Of a stretch of 6,120 nt of DNA, positions 1 through 6,120 are shown one piece after another. A program made the position numbers and the translations under genes. How positions within the stretch are numbered: the stretch's first letter is position 1; each line of letters starts with the position of its first letter. The notes beneath the pieces were generated by a model. That model was not told where the DNA came from. It saw only the letters and a list, made by a program, of their open reading frames with translations, and searched no databases. The DNA is from Candidatus Gastranaerophilales bacterium (GTDB lineage Bacteria; Cyanobacteriota; Vampirovibrionia; Gastranaerophilales; Gastranaerophilaceae), in NCBI GenBank assembly GCA_021199975.1, contig JAJQHF010000021.1, positions 1 to 6,120 on the forward strand, read 5' to 3'.

Positions 1-494
1 ATCATATATAAATCGTAGGTTTTGTTTGAAAACTTTTTACTGAAAGAAATTGTTCTATATTCTGATTTTTCATCTTTTAAAATTAGTTTAAACGGTCTTG
101 GAGTATTAGGAATATATTTATACTGTGTTTCATTTAATGATGTATATAAACGCTGCTTTGTATTATTATCAACAATAAAAATACCTTTTATGGAATATTC
201 GTTAGGTATCATATCGTTTATTTTTTCAGTGATTTCAGGAAATTGAGATTCAAATTGCTCCGAAGTTTGATTTGGATTAAATACACTTAAATTTGTAATA
301 AAACTTGAAGATAAATTATTTTCTGCCGAGTTAATTATATTTATACAATAAGTAAACATTATAAATATTACAAAAAATATTGTTACAAACATTACAAGTA
401 ATATATCCGACCTTATTGTAGTTATCTTTATTTTAGATAAAATATTATCCTTTTGTTTGCTATTTTTTTTCTTTTTTAAAGTTTCTTTGCTCAC
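1..494 (-). CDS. Membrane-anchored sensor-like protein, 3' part missing (runs off left edge)
   Basis: The minus-strand frame is open from a GTG at 494 to the window edge (164 codons seen, C-terminus missing). The GTG start is chosen because an in-frame TAG lies four codons upstream, an AGGA ribosome site precedes the GTG by about 8 bases, and the next in-frame ATG lies inside the membrane helix. The visible protein has a Lys-rich cytosolic N-terminus (residues 1-29), one strongly hydrophobic helix (about 30-53, ILLVMFVTIFFVIFIMF core) and then a polar, presumably extracytoplasmic domain. Residues about 101-120 (GIFIVDNNTKQRLYTS) resemble the central strands of PDC/Cache-type sensor domains. 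This layout is usual for histidine kinases, diguanylate cyclases, chemoreceptors and SpoIIE-type phosphatases; the output domain is outside the window, so no function is assigned. It starts 64 bp downstream of the PilZ gene on the same strand, probably in the same transcript. Certainty is high that this is a gene and low for its exact role. Confidence 0.8.
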   Translation of the reverse strand, partial: MSKETLKKKKNSKQKDNILSKIKITTIRSDILLVMFVTIFFVIFIMFTYCINIINSAENNLSSSFITNLSVFNPNQTSEQFESQFPEITEKINDMIPNEYSIKGIFIVDNNTKQRLYTSLNETQYKYIPNTPRPFKLILKDEKSEYRTISFSKKFSNKTYDLYM

Positions 495-558
495 TGTTCT
501 ATCCTAATTTTTTACAGACATATAAATATTTAACAATACTTTTCAGTGTTTTACAAGT

Positions 559-1140
559 TTATTTATTACTGTTTTCAATTTGTTTTCTGAAACAATACTG
601 TACAAGTGCAATTCTGTCATAATTACTTATATTCTTAAATCTGCCTGATGATATAAATTTATTTGAAACAGTTTCTATTCTTATAGGTTCAAAAACAGTT
701 TTTACTTTTTTATTTTCAATTTCAATACAAATTTCATAATCTTTTGTTAAATGCAATTGTTTATCAGTCATAACTTTTAACCCGCCGGCGCTGATATCGC
801 AAATTTTTGCATCAAGATTAGTTTTACCGTTTTTTAATATTATTTTTTTATCAATATTTATTCTTGAAAATTCTCTTCTTTGCAAATACTTGAAAGATAT
901 AGGAAACCAAATTGAAATAATATCTTCTTTAACTTCTTTTACAATAGTTTCAAAATATATCTGACCTTTTTCGGTCATGGCAAAAAGTTCAACGGATTCA
1001 CCCATTTCATAAACTCTTTTATTTTTAAGCCTGACAGTAAAACAATCCTCTGTAACATCAATTACTCTGCAAGTTTCAGCATTATCAACACTTCTTGATA
1101 TTATATTAAATTCCTTATTTACTGTAATTTGATTTCTCAT
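559..1140 (-). CDS. PilZ domain protein, YcgR-like cyclic-di-GMP effector
   Basis: A 193-residue cytosolic protein with no signal peptide or membrane helix. Residues about 8-85 form a beta-rich N-terminal domain like the YcgR/PilZN cap (GESVELFAM, then a strand-rich stretch ending in IWFPISFKYLQ). Residues about 87-185 form the PilZ domain. Its cyclic-di-GMP binding signature is complete: the RxxxR motif is Arg89-Arg93 within QRREFSR, and the DxSxGG motif is Asp115-Ile-Ser117-Ala-Gly119-Gly120. The end (ALVQYCFRKQIE) matches the usual closing helix of PilZ proteins. Family members of this layout bind c-di-GMP and act on a partner such as the flagellar motor, a pilus or exopolysaccharide machinery; the partner cannot be told here. 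It begins 34 bp after the M16 peptidase stop and ends 64 bp before the sensor-like gene, all on one strand. A weak AAGAG ribosome site lies about 9 bases before the ATG. Confidence 0.9.
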   Translation of the reverse strand: MRNQITVNKEFNIISRSVDNAETCRVIDVTEDCFTVRLKNKRVYEMGESVELFAMTEKGQIYFETIVKEVKEDIISIWFPISFKYLQRREFSRINIDKKIILKNGKTNLDAKICDISAGGLKVMTDKQLHLTKDYEICIEIENKKVKTVFEPIRIETVSNKFISSGRFKNISNYDRIALVQYCFRKQIENSNK

Positions 1141-1174
1141 AACTTCAATCTCTTACTAAATATTATCGAATATT

Positions 1175-3787
1175 TTACAATTTTTCAATAGATTTTTCAG
1201 GACCGACAACAGTAAAAACGTATGGATTATTAAAATATTTATTTGCCGTTTTAATAACATCCTGAAGTGTAACAGAATTAATTAACTGCGGATATTCTTC
1301 TATCAAGCTGTAATCACGTCCGCTTATTTCAATTGAATTAACGGTTGAAGCTTTATCCATATTTGTTTCCATAGACAGAACAAAATTGCCCAAAAGCTTA
1401 TCTTTTGCTTCGGAAAGCTCTTTATCCGTAACAAATTCTTTCTTTAATGTTTCAATTTCTTTAAGCATACCATTTTTTGCCGTTTCTGCATTTTCAGGGT
1501 TTGTTGCTATATATAAAGCAAAAACTCCCTTGTTTACATTCGCGGAAAAACTTGAACCCACTTGATATGCAAGCCCTTGTTCATCTCTTAACTCGGTAAA
1601 TAATCTTGAACTCATGCCGGTACCTAAAATAGAATCAATGACCTGTAAAGCCGCCCAATCTTTTTCGTTTAAAACACCATCCGTAAGCCAGCCGAGCAAT
1701 AACCATGAAGCTTGAGAATCTTTGCTTACTTTTACCGTTTTATTTTTAGTTAAATCTTTATATTTCGATTTATAATTACTTAAATTGATTTCAGGTTCGT
1801 TGTCATTTTTCAAAATACGGGAAAAATAGTTTATAAATTCCTGATTATCCACATTGCCGTTTATTGTTATTACAACATTTTGAGCAGGAAATAAATCCGA
1901 ATAAAATTCGGCAATATCCTCTTTTTGAATTGAAGGAACGGTATTTTGAAGAACTTTACCTGTATTTCCATAAGGTGTATTTTGCCACAGGGCAGTTTTA
2001 AATTCATCAAATGCAAGTGAATCAGGATTGTTTTTTTGATTTTTTATGGCTTGCAGCTTATCTGCCTTTACACGTTCTATTTCATACGAATCTAAAGAGG
2101 CTTTTGTTATTATTTCTTCCAAAATATCAAGAGCCAAATCCTTTTCATTTTTTGTGAATTTTGCTGCAATTCCGAAAGAATCACCCCTCGCAGAAGGTGA
2201 GATTTTTATCCCGTTTTCTTCTAACAACAGTGATAATTCTTGACTTTTATATTTATGAGTTCCCTTCAACAATGTTTCTGCCGTAACGGAAGCAATTCCG
2301 GGGATTTTTTCAAGATTGTTCCCGCCTCTTGATGATATTTCAAGCGCTATAATATCATTAGACGGATTTTGTGTTATTATAAGAGATGCTCCGTTTTCCA
2401 ATTCATATTTAACCGTATCTTTATTGCTGTTTATTACTTTTGCACTGTAGGTTTTATTTTCCTGTTTTTGAATTTGCGGCTTGCCTTCTTTTGAAGGAAG
2501 AATCACGGATATTACCGCAGAGTCTTTATCCAAATATTGTTTTGCCGCTCTTTTTAAATCTTCTGCCGTTACTTTTGAAATATTATCAAGGTAATTTTTA
2601 TAATACGACATATCATTCGTTAAAGTTACTGTATAACCTATTTCAGAAGCTATATTTGAAACGGATTCTCTTGAATAATATGTATCACGTTCTATAATAT
2701 TTTTTGCTTTTTGGATTTCTTCGGGGGTTATTTCATTTTTTGCAAGTTTATCTATTTCATCAAAAATAGATTTTTTCAATCTATTCATATCTTCCGTTAC
2801 ATAATTTGCAGAAACATAGAATATTGAATCATCCTTCATAGAAGAATGATATGCGGAAATTGAATGTACAAGCTGTTTTTGTTCTTTTATTTCTTTATAA
2901 AGCCTTGAGGATTTTCCGTCGCCTAAAATTGTTGCCAAAACATCAAGAGCATAAGAATCCTTATTAGTCATAGGATGACAACCTTTAAACCCAATTAAAA
3001 TATACCCTGTTTCAATTTTCATATCCTCCTTTTTTTCAATTTGAGAAGAGGGCTTTTTATCGATTTTATAAACAGGCATTGTTTTTTTGGTATTTGCGTC
3101 AGAAGCTTTGTTAAACTTTGTTTTTACCGAATTTAATGCTTTTTGAGTATCTATATCACCTATAATAACTGTTGTCATATTTTCAGGCGTGTACCAGGTA
3201 TTATAAAAGTCGAGTATTTGTTCTCTTGAGATAGTTTCTATTACTTCTTTTGTTCCTATTACATCTCTTTTATAAGGATGCTGCTTGTAAAATTCTCTAA
3301 TCAAATTTCTATACAGGACAGTATAGGGTTTATCATTATTTTTCGCAATTTCTTCAATTACAACTTTTCTTTCTTTTTCAAGTTCTTTTCTCGGAATTAA
3401 GGGATTTAAAAGCATGTCGGAATGTAAATCGAGTGCAAGTTCGAAATACTGAGAAGGAATTAAAATATAATAATGGGTATAATCCTTGCTTGTTGCCGCA
3501 TTTGTAACAGCCCCTTTAGACTCAAGAATTTTGTCAAACTCTTTTGCCGGATGTTTTGAAGTTCCTTTAAAAAATAAATGCTCCAAAAAATGCGCAGCAC
3601 CGTTATTTTCATCAGTTTCGTTTATAGAGCCTGTTTTAATCCAGGTATCAATTATAACAATAGGGTTATCATGAACCTCTTTAATAACAACATTTTGACC
3701 GTTATCAAGCTTAAATACCGAATAATCCGCCGCATAAGAAATTAATCCGATAAAAAGAATTACAACCGTAAGAAATATTTTTCTCAT
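1175..3787 (-). CDS. Exported M16 family zinc metallopeptidase, fused active and inactive halves
   Basis: An 870-residue protein with a type I signal peptide (MRK, then a hydrophobic core; likely cleavage after SYA at residue 19), so it acts outside the cytoplasm, probably in the periplasm. The N-terminal half (about 22-440) is catalytic: the inverted zinc motif HxxEH is His66-Phe-Leu-Glu69-His70, and the third zinc ligand is Glu146, exactly 76 residues after His70, the spacing usual in M16. The C-terminal half (about 458-870) repeats the fold but has no HxxEH (GIASVTAETL stands at that place). It carries the substrate-binding Arg/Tyr pair, Arg734 and Tyr741, in LRDEQGLAY. In many bacteria these halves are two adjacent genes; here they are one chain, as in PqqL-like and pitrilysin-like enzymes. 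M16 enzymes degrade peptides and short unfolded proteins in a closed chamber. The substrate is unknown. The start is supported by GAGGA six bases before the ATG. It heads the cluster with the PilZ gene 34 bp downstream. Confidence 0.95.
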   Translation of the reverse strand: MRKIFLTVVILFIGLISYAADYSVFKLDNGQNVVIKEVHDNPIVIIDTWIKTGSINETDENNGAAHFLEHLFFKGTSKHPAKEFDKILESKGAVTNAATSKDYTHYYILIPSQYFELALDLHSDMLLNPLIPRKELEKERKVVIEEIAKNNDKPYTVLYRNLIREFYKQHPYKRDVIGTKEVIETISREQILDFYNTWYTPENMTTVIIGDIDTQKALNSVKTKFNKASDANTKKTMPVYKIDKKPSSQIEKKEDMKIETGYILIGFKGCHPMTNKDSYALDVLATILGDGKSSRLYKEIKEQKQLVHSISAYHSSMKDDSIFYVSANYVTEDMNRLKKSIFDEIDKLAKNEITPEEIQKAKNIIERDTYYSRESVSNIASEIGYTVTLTNDMSYYKNYLDNISKVTAEDLKRAAKQYLDKDSAVISVILPSKEGKPQIQKQENKTYSAKVINSNKDTVKYELENGASLIITQNPSNDIIALEISSRGGNNLEKIPGIASVTAETLLKGTHKYKSQELSLLLEENGIKISPSARGDSFGIAAKFTKNEKDLALDILEEIITKASLDSYEIERVKADKLQAIKNQKNNPDSLAFDEFKTALWQNTPYGNTGKVLQNTVPSIQKEDIAEFYSDLFPAQNVVITINGNVDNQEFINYFSRILKNDNEPEINLSNYKSKYKDLTKNKTVKVSKDSQASWLLLGWLTDGVLNEKDWAALQVIDSILGTGMSSRLFTELRDEQGLAYQVGSSFSANVNKGVFALYIATNPENAETAKNGMLKEIETLKKEFVTDKELSEAKDKLLGNFVLSMETNMDKASTVNSIEISGRDYSLIEEYPQLINSVTLQDVIKTANKYFNNPYVFTVVGPEKSIEKL

Positions 3788-3793
3788 ATTTTG

Positions 3794-3798
3794 TCCTC
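3794..3798 (-). promoter_or_regulatory. Ribosome binding site of the M16 peptidase gene
   Basis: On the minus strand this reads GAGGA, six bases before the ATG at 3787. It is the strongest Shine-Dalgarno match among the four genes and fixes the start that gives a complete signal peptide. Confidence 0.75.
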
Positions 3799-3823
3799 AA
3801 ATTTATATCCCCAATAATAAAAT

Positions 3824-3852
3824 ATTATACTATAAATTATGTATATTACCTT
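3824..3852 (-). promoter_or_regulatory. Possible promoter for the M16-PilZ-sensor cluster
   Basis: The minus strand has a perfect TATAAT at 3829-3824, about 37 bases before the peptidase start. The sequence about 17 bases upstream (3852-3847, AAGGTA) is a poor -35, so this is a -10-driven guess in an AT-rich region. A short inverted repeat, ATAATA-AAA-TATTAT at 3814-3828, overlaps the -10. Confidence 0.4.
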
Positions 3853-3905
3853 TAAGCATATTTTTTATGTTAATTAATTTGATAATATACCCGCAAATCA
3901 GGCAA

Positions 3906-3934
3906 TTATTATATAAATATATACTTTATATAAT
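3906..3934 (+). promoter_or_regulatory. Possible promoter of the calpain-like protein gene
   Basis: A perfect TATAAT at 3929-3934 lies 25 bases before the ATG at 3960. With a 17-base spacer the -35 position (3906-3911) reads TTATTA, a weak match. Transcription would begin near 3941, leaving a leader of about 20 bases with a minimal GGA ribosome site at 3951-3953. Confidence 0.4.
3908..3934. repeat. Perfect 10-bp inverted repeat, candidate operator
   Basis: The left arm ATTATATAAA (3908-3917) and right arm TTTATATAAT (3925-3934) are exact reverse complements separated by 7 bases, giving a 27-bp dyad. The right arm includes the TATAAT (3929-3934) proposed as the -10 of the plus-strand gene, so a dimeric regulator bound here would cover the promoter. 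It is followed by other sequence rather than a T-run, so it is not a typical terminator. In such AT-rich DNA a chance dyad is possible. Confidence 0.45.
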
Positions 3935-3959
3935 TATAGTACATTTTGCCGGATAAAAA

Positions 3960-6120
3960 ATGAATAATATTACAACGGGTTATAATCCTTTTCTCCGAGA
4001 GGTGAAAAGAACAGACTCCAAATTAATAAATATAAATAAAAATACGTCAGTATCTTCAAACAGCATAAAAGATGATACTTTTACTTATACAGGAAATGAA
4101 GAAACCAAAGCATTAAGGCAGGATTTTGAAAAAATCAAAAGCCAACAGGGCATAATCGGTAAGGCTTGGGACGGAATAAAAAATTTATTCGGAATGAAAT
4201 CAGGCTCAAAAAAAGTTGAAGAAGTAATAAAGCAGGCTGAAAAAGGCGAAATAACCGCAGAAGAAGCAAAAGACCGCATTAATAAATATGAAGAAGGTCA
4301 AAAAACTTGTGTTGATGTCGCCGCTGATATGGCATCAGGTATAATTGCCGTAGGTGCATTTGCTTTAGCCGTACCGACAGGCGGTGCTTCACTTGCGATA
4401 GGTTTAGCCGCCGCAACGGCAGCAGGTGCAGGAGTTAAAATAGGAATTAAAGCCGGTGATACCATTGCCACAGGAAAAGAATACAATAAAAAAGATCTAT
4501 TGTACGATTTTGCGACAGGAGCTGTTAACGGCTTATTTGCACCAATCACAAACGGAATAGGGGCAAGCCTTACAAAAACAATAGGAAAAAAAATGGGGCT
4601 TAAAGTTGTTCAAGAAGGCGCCAAAGAAGTTGCGGGTCAGGGCATTAAACAGGCAGCAAAATCAGTAATTTTAACACAGAGCGTTGATGTAATAGGCGGA
4701 ACCATAGGACAAAGAGCATTGGCACTTGGCGCCGGAATGGCTGTTGACGGTGCTTTAGGCGGCGCCTCCGATAATATGGTAAGAGCTGCATTAAACGGTG
4801 AAAATGTTGTTGAAGCCGGTATTCAAGGTGCCATAGGCGGAGCAATCGCCGCACCTGTTATTGGCGGAGGATTTAGAATTGCAGGAAAAGCAGGTCACGC
4901 TTTAAACAATAAAATTACAACAAAGATTGTTCTTCCTGACGGATTAAATACTAAATTTAAACAGGGACAAACAGGTGACTGCGCTCTGCTTTCAACTATA
5001 GATGGAATGATGAATAATCCCTCCGCTGCAAAATCGTTGAAAAAATCCATAACAAAAACAGCTTTCGGAGATTATAATGTTAAAATCGGAGATGAAATAG
5101 TTCGTGTTTCAAAATCTTCTCTGACTGATGAAATGCTCTCCGATACAACAGGAATAAGAATATTTGAACAGGCATACAAACAAATATCCGGTGATATTGA
5201 CGGCGGATTTGCCGAAACAGTTGCAAAACAATTCGGACTTAATCCCGTTCATATCACAAACGATGCCATAACGGATGAAATACTTGATAAAATAGCAAAA
5301 GAGCAAAATAACACCGTCCTTTCTCTTGGTACACTTATTGATAATAACGGAAATATAAGCTCTAACGGCGCACAAAGGCATTATTTCACAATAAAGGATA
5401 TCAATGCGGATACAAAAACCGTAAAAATCACAAGCCCTTATGATACTTCCAAAACAATTGAATTATCTTATGATGATATAAAATCTCTAGGAATTTCAAT
5501 CGACGGCGGAAGTTTAAAACAAACTGATTTGCCTAATATTGCAAGAGAAATTGATGATATTGCATTTAAAGGTATATCAATAAATGATGATTGTATAGAA
5601 AAATATGTTTTAGATTTTACTAAATATCTAACAGATGAAAAAAGCTATCAACAAAGAATAAATGAATATATTTATGAATATTGTGATATTCCAACAATGG
5701 CTTCTACACATCAAAATATTGATATGAGTAAAATACCTGAACAATATAGAGACATAATGCTTTTTAGGGGATTAAGAAGAAAAAATGAAATTAAAAACCT
5801 TATTAATGAATTAGGTGGAGAAGAAAGTGTAATAAAAAATATTGAAACAGCCATAGATAATTTTCATAAAAATCCTCAAAAATCGGGTGTAGCAACCAGC
5901 TTTGAATTATCATTACCTACTGACCACATAGTAAGGAACTCATCATCTTTAGAGATTTTATCCTCAAGACCGGAAAGATGGGGTGCTGTCCAATGGTCAG
6001 GACGTAATTTATCTTCATCTGAGAAATCATACTATACAAATAAAGGTATTCTATCAGGAATAGCCATAGGATTTAAAGAAAGTGAAATCCCCGCTTTAGA
6101 TGTTAGAAATTATTTTAAAA
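3960..6120 (+). CDS. Large modular protein with calpain-like (C2) cysteine protease domain, 3' end missing
   Basis: The frame is open from ATG 3960 to the window edge (720 codons seen). There is no signal peptide. Layout: polar N-terminus (1-45); charged helical segment (about 48-117); hydrophobic Gly/Ala-rich segment (about 119-170); a second Gly-rich stretch (about 255-312, with ALGGA and AIGGAIAA) like pre-toxin regions of polymorphic toxins; calpain-like domain (about 328-512). In the last, GQTGDCALLS holds the nucleophile Cys341, GIRIFEQAYKQ (398-408) matches the calpain helix that reads LEKAY in relatives, GGF (415-417) matches the Gly pair, and His474 in QRHYFTIKDI is the catalytic His. 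The expected catalytic Asn (NPW in calpains) is Ser492 here (TSPYD). The C-terminal part (about 525 on) is much more AT-rich and has LFRGL (Arg603), ATS (Thr646-Ser647) and ESE (707-709), loosely like R-S-E ADP-ribosyltransferases. Probably an effector or toxin-like protein; the protease call is firm, the role is inferred. Confidence 0.85.
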   Translation, partial: MNNITTGYNPFLREVKRTDSKLININKNTSVSSNSIKDDTFTYTGNEETKALRQDFEKIKSQQGIIGKAWDGIKNLFGMKSGSKKVEEVIKQAEKGEITAEEAKDRINKYEEGQKTCVDVAADMASGIIAVGAFALAVPTGGASLAIGLAAATAAGAGVKIGIKAGDTIATGKEYNKKDLLYDFATGAVNGLFAPITNGIGASLTKTIGKKMGLKVVQEGAKEVAGQGIKQAAKSVILTQSVDVIGGTIGQRALALGAGMAVDGALGGASDNMVRAALNGENVVEAGIQGAIGGAIAAPVIGGGFRIAGKAGHALNNKITTKIVLPDGLNTKFKQGQTGDCALLSTIDGMMNNPSAAKSLKKSITKTAFGDYNVKIGDEIVRVSKSSLTDEMLSDTTGIRIFEQAYKQISGDIDGGFAETVAKQFGLNPVHITNDAITDEILDKIAKEQNNTVLSLGTLIDNNGNISSNGAQRHYFTIKDINADTKTVKITSPYDTSKTIELSYDDIKSLGISIDGGSLKQTDLPNIAREIDDIAFKGISINDDCIEKYVLDFTKYLTDEKSYQQRINEYIYEYCDIPTMASTHQNIDMSKIPEQYRDIMLFRGLRRKNEIKNLINELGGEESVIKNIETAIDNFHKNPQKSGVATSFELSLPTDHIVRNSSSLEILSSRPERWGAVQWSGRNLSSSEKSYYTNKGILSGIAIGFKESEIPALDVRNYFK
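4941..5496 (+). other. Calpain-like peptidase domain within the large plus-strand gene
   Basis: Residues about 328-512 of the protein. The order of landmarks is that of the calpain catalytic core: glutamine (Gln337, oxyanion hole) and nucleophile Cys341 in GQTGDC, the strand pair NVKIGDEIVRV, the helix with Glu403-Gln-Ala-Tyr406, Gly415-Gly416, His474 and then the SPYD turn. No EF-hand or C2-like calcium module is visible downstream, as is usual for bacterial relatives. In toxin-like proteins such domains may serve either as the effector itself or as a self-cleaving release module. Confidence 0.75.
5535..6120 (+). other. AT-rich C-terminal module, possibly ADP-ribosyltransferase-like
   Basis: This part of the large gene (residues about 526-720 and on) is 18-30% G+C in successive 60-base lines up to about 5880, against 33-57% in the lines sampled upstream. 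A linker helix region is followed by IMLFRGLRR (Arg603), resembling the first-strand Arg of R-S-E ADP-ribosyltransferases. GVATSFE (643-649) stands 44 residues later, where the STS strand would be, and GFKESEI (704-710) could be the ExE motif. The 62-residue gap between the last two is longer than in typical toxins (about 40), so the assignment is tentative. The domain is cut by the window edge. Confidence 0.3.

Larger units (their letters stand above)
3788..3959. other. Divergent intergenic region
   Basis: This 172-bp stretch separates the two divergent transcripts. It is about 80% A+T, with no coding frame, tRNA or rho-independent terminator visible. It contains candidate promoters for both directions, a palindromic TTAATTAA at 3870-3877, and a perfect 10-bp inverted repeat at 3908-3934. 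The short distance between the two starts would allow shared or mutually exclusive control. Confidence 0.7.

Noticed and set aside
22..246. Plus-strand open frame of 74 codons
   Set aside because: It is antisense to the sensor-like gene, whose minus-strand frame is open for all 494 bases with a ribosome site, a basic N-terminus and a membrane helix. The plus frame shows no ribosome site or family features.
495..558. Possible terminator between the PilZ and sensor-like genes
   Set aside because: Only a weak ACTT/AAGT pairing is visible and no stem followed by a T-run on the minus strand, so no terminator is called.
1141..1174. Separate promoter for the PilZ gene in the 34-bp gap
   Set aside because: The gap is too short and has only a ribosome site-like AAGAG; co-transcription with the peptidase is simpler.
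2046..2697. Plus-strand open frames at 2046-2243 and 2440-2697
   Set aside because: Both lie wholly inside the M16 peptidase gene on the other strand, whose protein matches its family throughout; they are chance frames.
3486..3674. Plus-strand open frame opposite the start of the M16 peptidase
   Set aside because: It is antisense to the HxxEH region of the peptidase and has no features of its own.
3788..3959. Small RNA, riboswitch or CRISPR-like repeats in the intergenic region
   Set aside because: The region has no repeated units and no G+C-rich stems; the only clear structure is the AT-only dyad at 3908-3934.
4085..4854. Minus-strand open frames at 4085-4279, 4298-4549 and 4645-4854
   Set aside because: They are antisense to the calpain-like gene. 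Their Ala/Pro- or Arg/Leu-rich content is what antisense reading of Gly/Ala-rich codons gives.
5109..5381. Minus-strand open frame of 90 codons
   Set aside because: It is antisense to the calpain-like domain, which has clear Cys and His motifs in the plus frame.

Overview
The window is AT-rich (about one third G+C overall, by eye) and comes from a bacterium with compact, operon-like gene organisation. It holds three genes on the minus strand and one long gene on the plus strand, which diverge from a 172-bp intergenic region. Two of the four genes run off the window: the sensor-like gene at the left edge and the calpain-like gene at the right edge. Low G+C, a secreted two-domain M16 peptidase, a YcgR-like PilZ protein and a large Gly/Ala-rich protein with a calpain-type cysteine protease core are together compatible with a gut-associated lineage such as Gastranaerophilales (Melainabacteria/Vampirovibrionia). 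That placement is an impression from protein style; no marker gene here proves it.

Minus-strand cluster (3787 down to 1): (i) an 870-residue exported M16 zinc metallopeptidase with a catalytic N-terminal half (HFLEH plus a distal Glu) and a non-catalytic C-terminal half carrying the family Arg/Tyr pair; (ii) 34 bp downstream, a 193-residue PilZ protein with an intact cyclic-di-GMP binding signature (RxxxR and DxSxGG); (iii) 64 bp further on, a GTG-started membrane protein with a basic cytosolic N-terminus, one transmembrane helix and the start of an extracytoplasmic sensor-like domain, cut by the window edge. The spacing, the common strand and the lack of visible terminators suggest one transcript joining envelope proteolysis with c-di-GMP and sensory signalling.

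Intergenic region 3788-3959: it carries a likely promoter for the peptidase cluster with a good GAGGA ribosome site. For the plus-strand gene it carries a TATAAT hexamer embedded in a perfect 10-bp inverted repeat (3908-3917 / 3925-3934), a plausible operator.

Plus-strand gene (3960 to beyond 6120): at least 720 residues with a modular layout. A short unstructured N-terminus leads into a helical charged segment, then hydrophobic Gly/Ala-rich helices resembling pre-toxin regions, then a calpain-like (C2) cysteine protease domain (Cys341, His474, with Ser492 where the catalytic Asn is expected). A compositionally distinct, very AT-rich C-terminal module follows, with features reminiscent of R-S-E ADP-ribosyltransferases (LFRGL, ATS, ESE). 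This is the most interesting item in the window: it looks like a modular effector or polymorphic toxin with a protease domain and a possibly swapped C-terminal domain. The effector role is inference.
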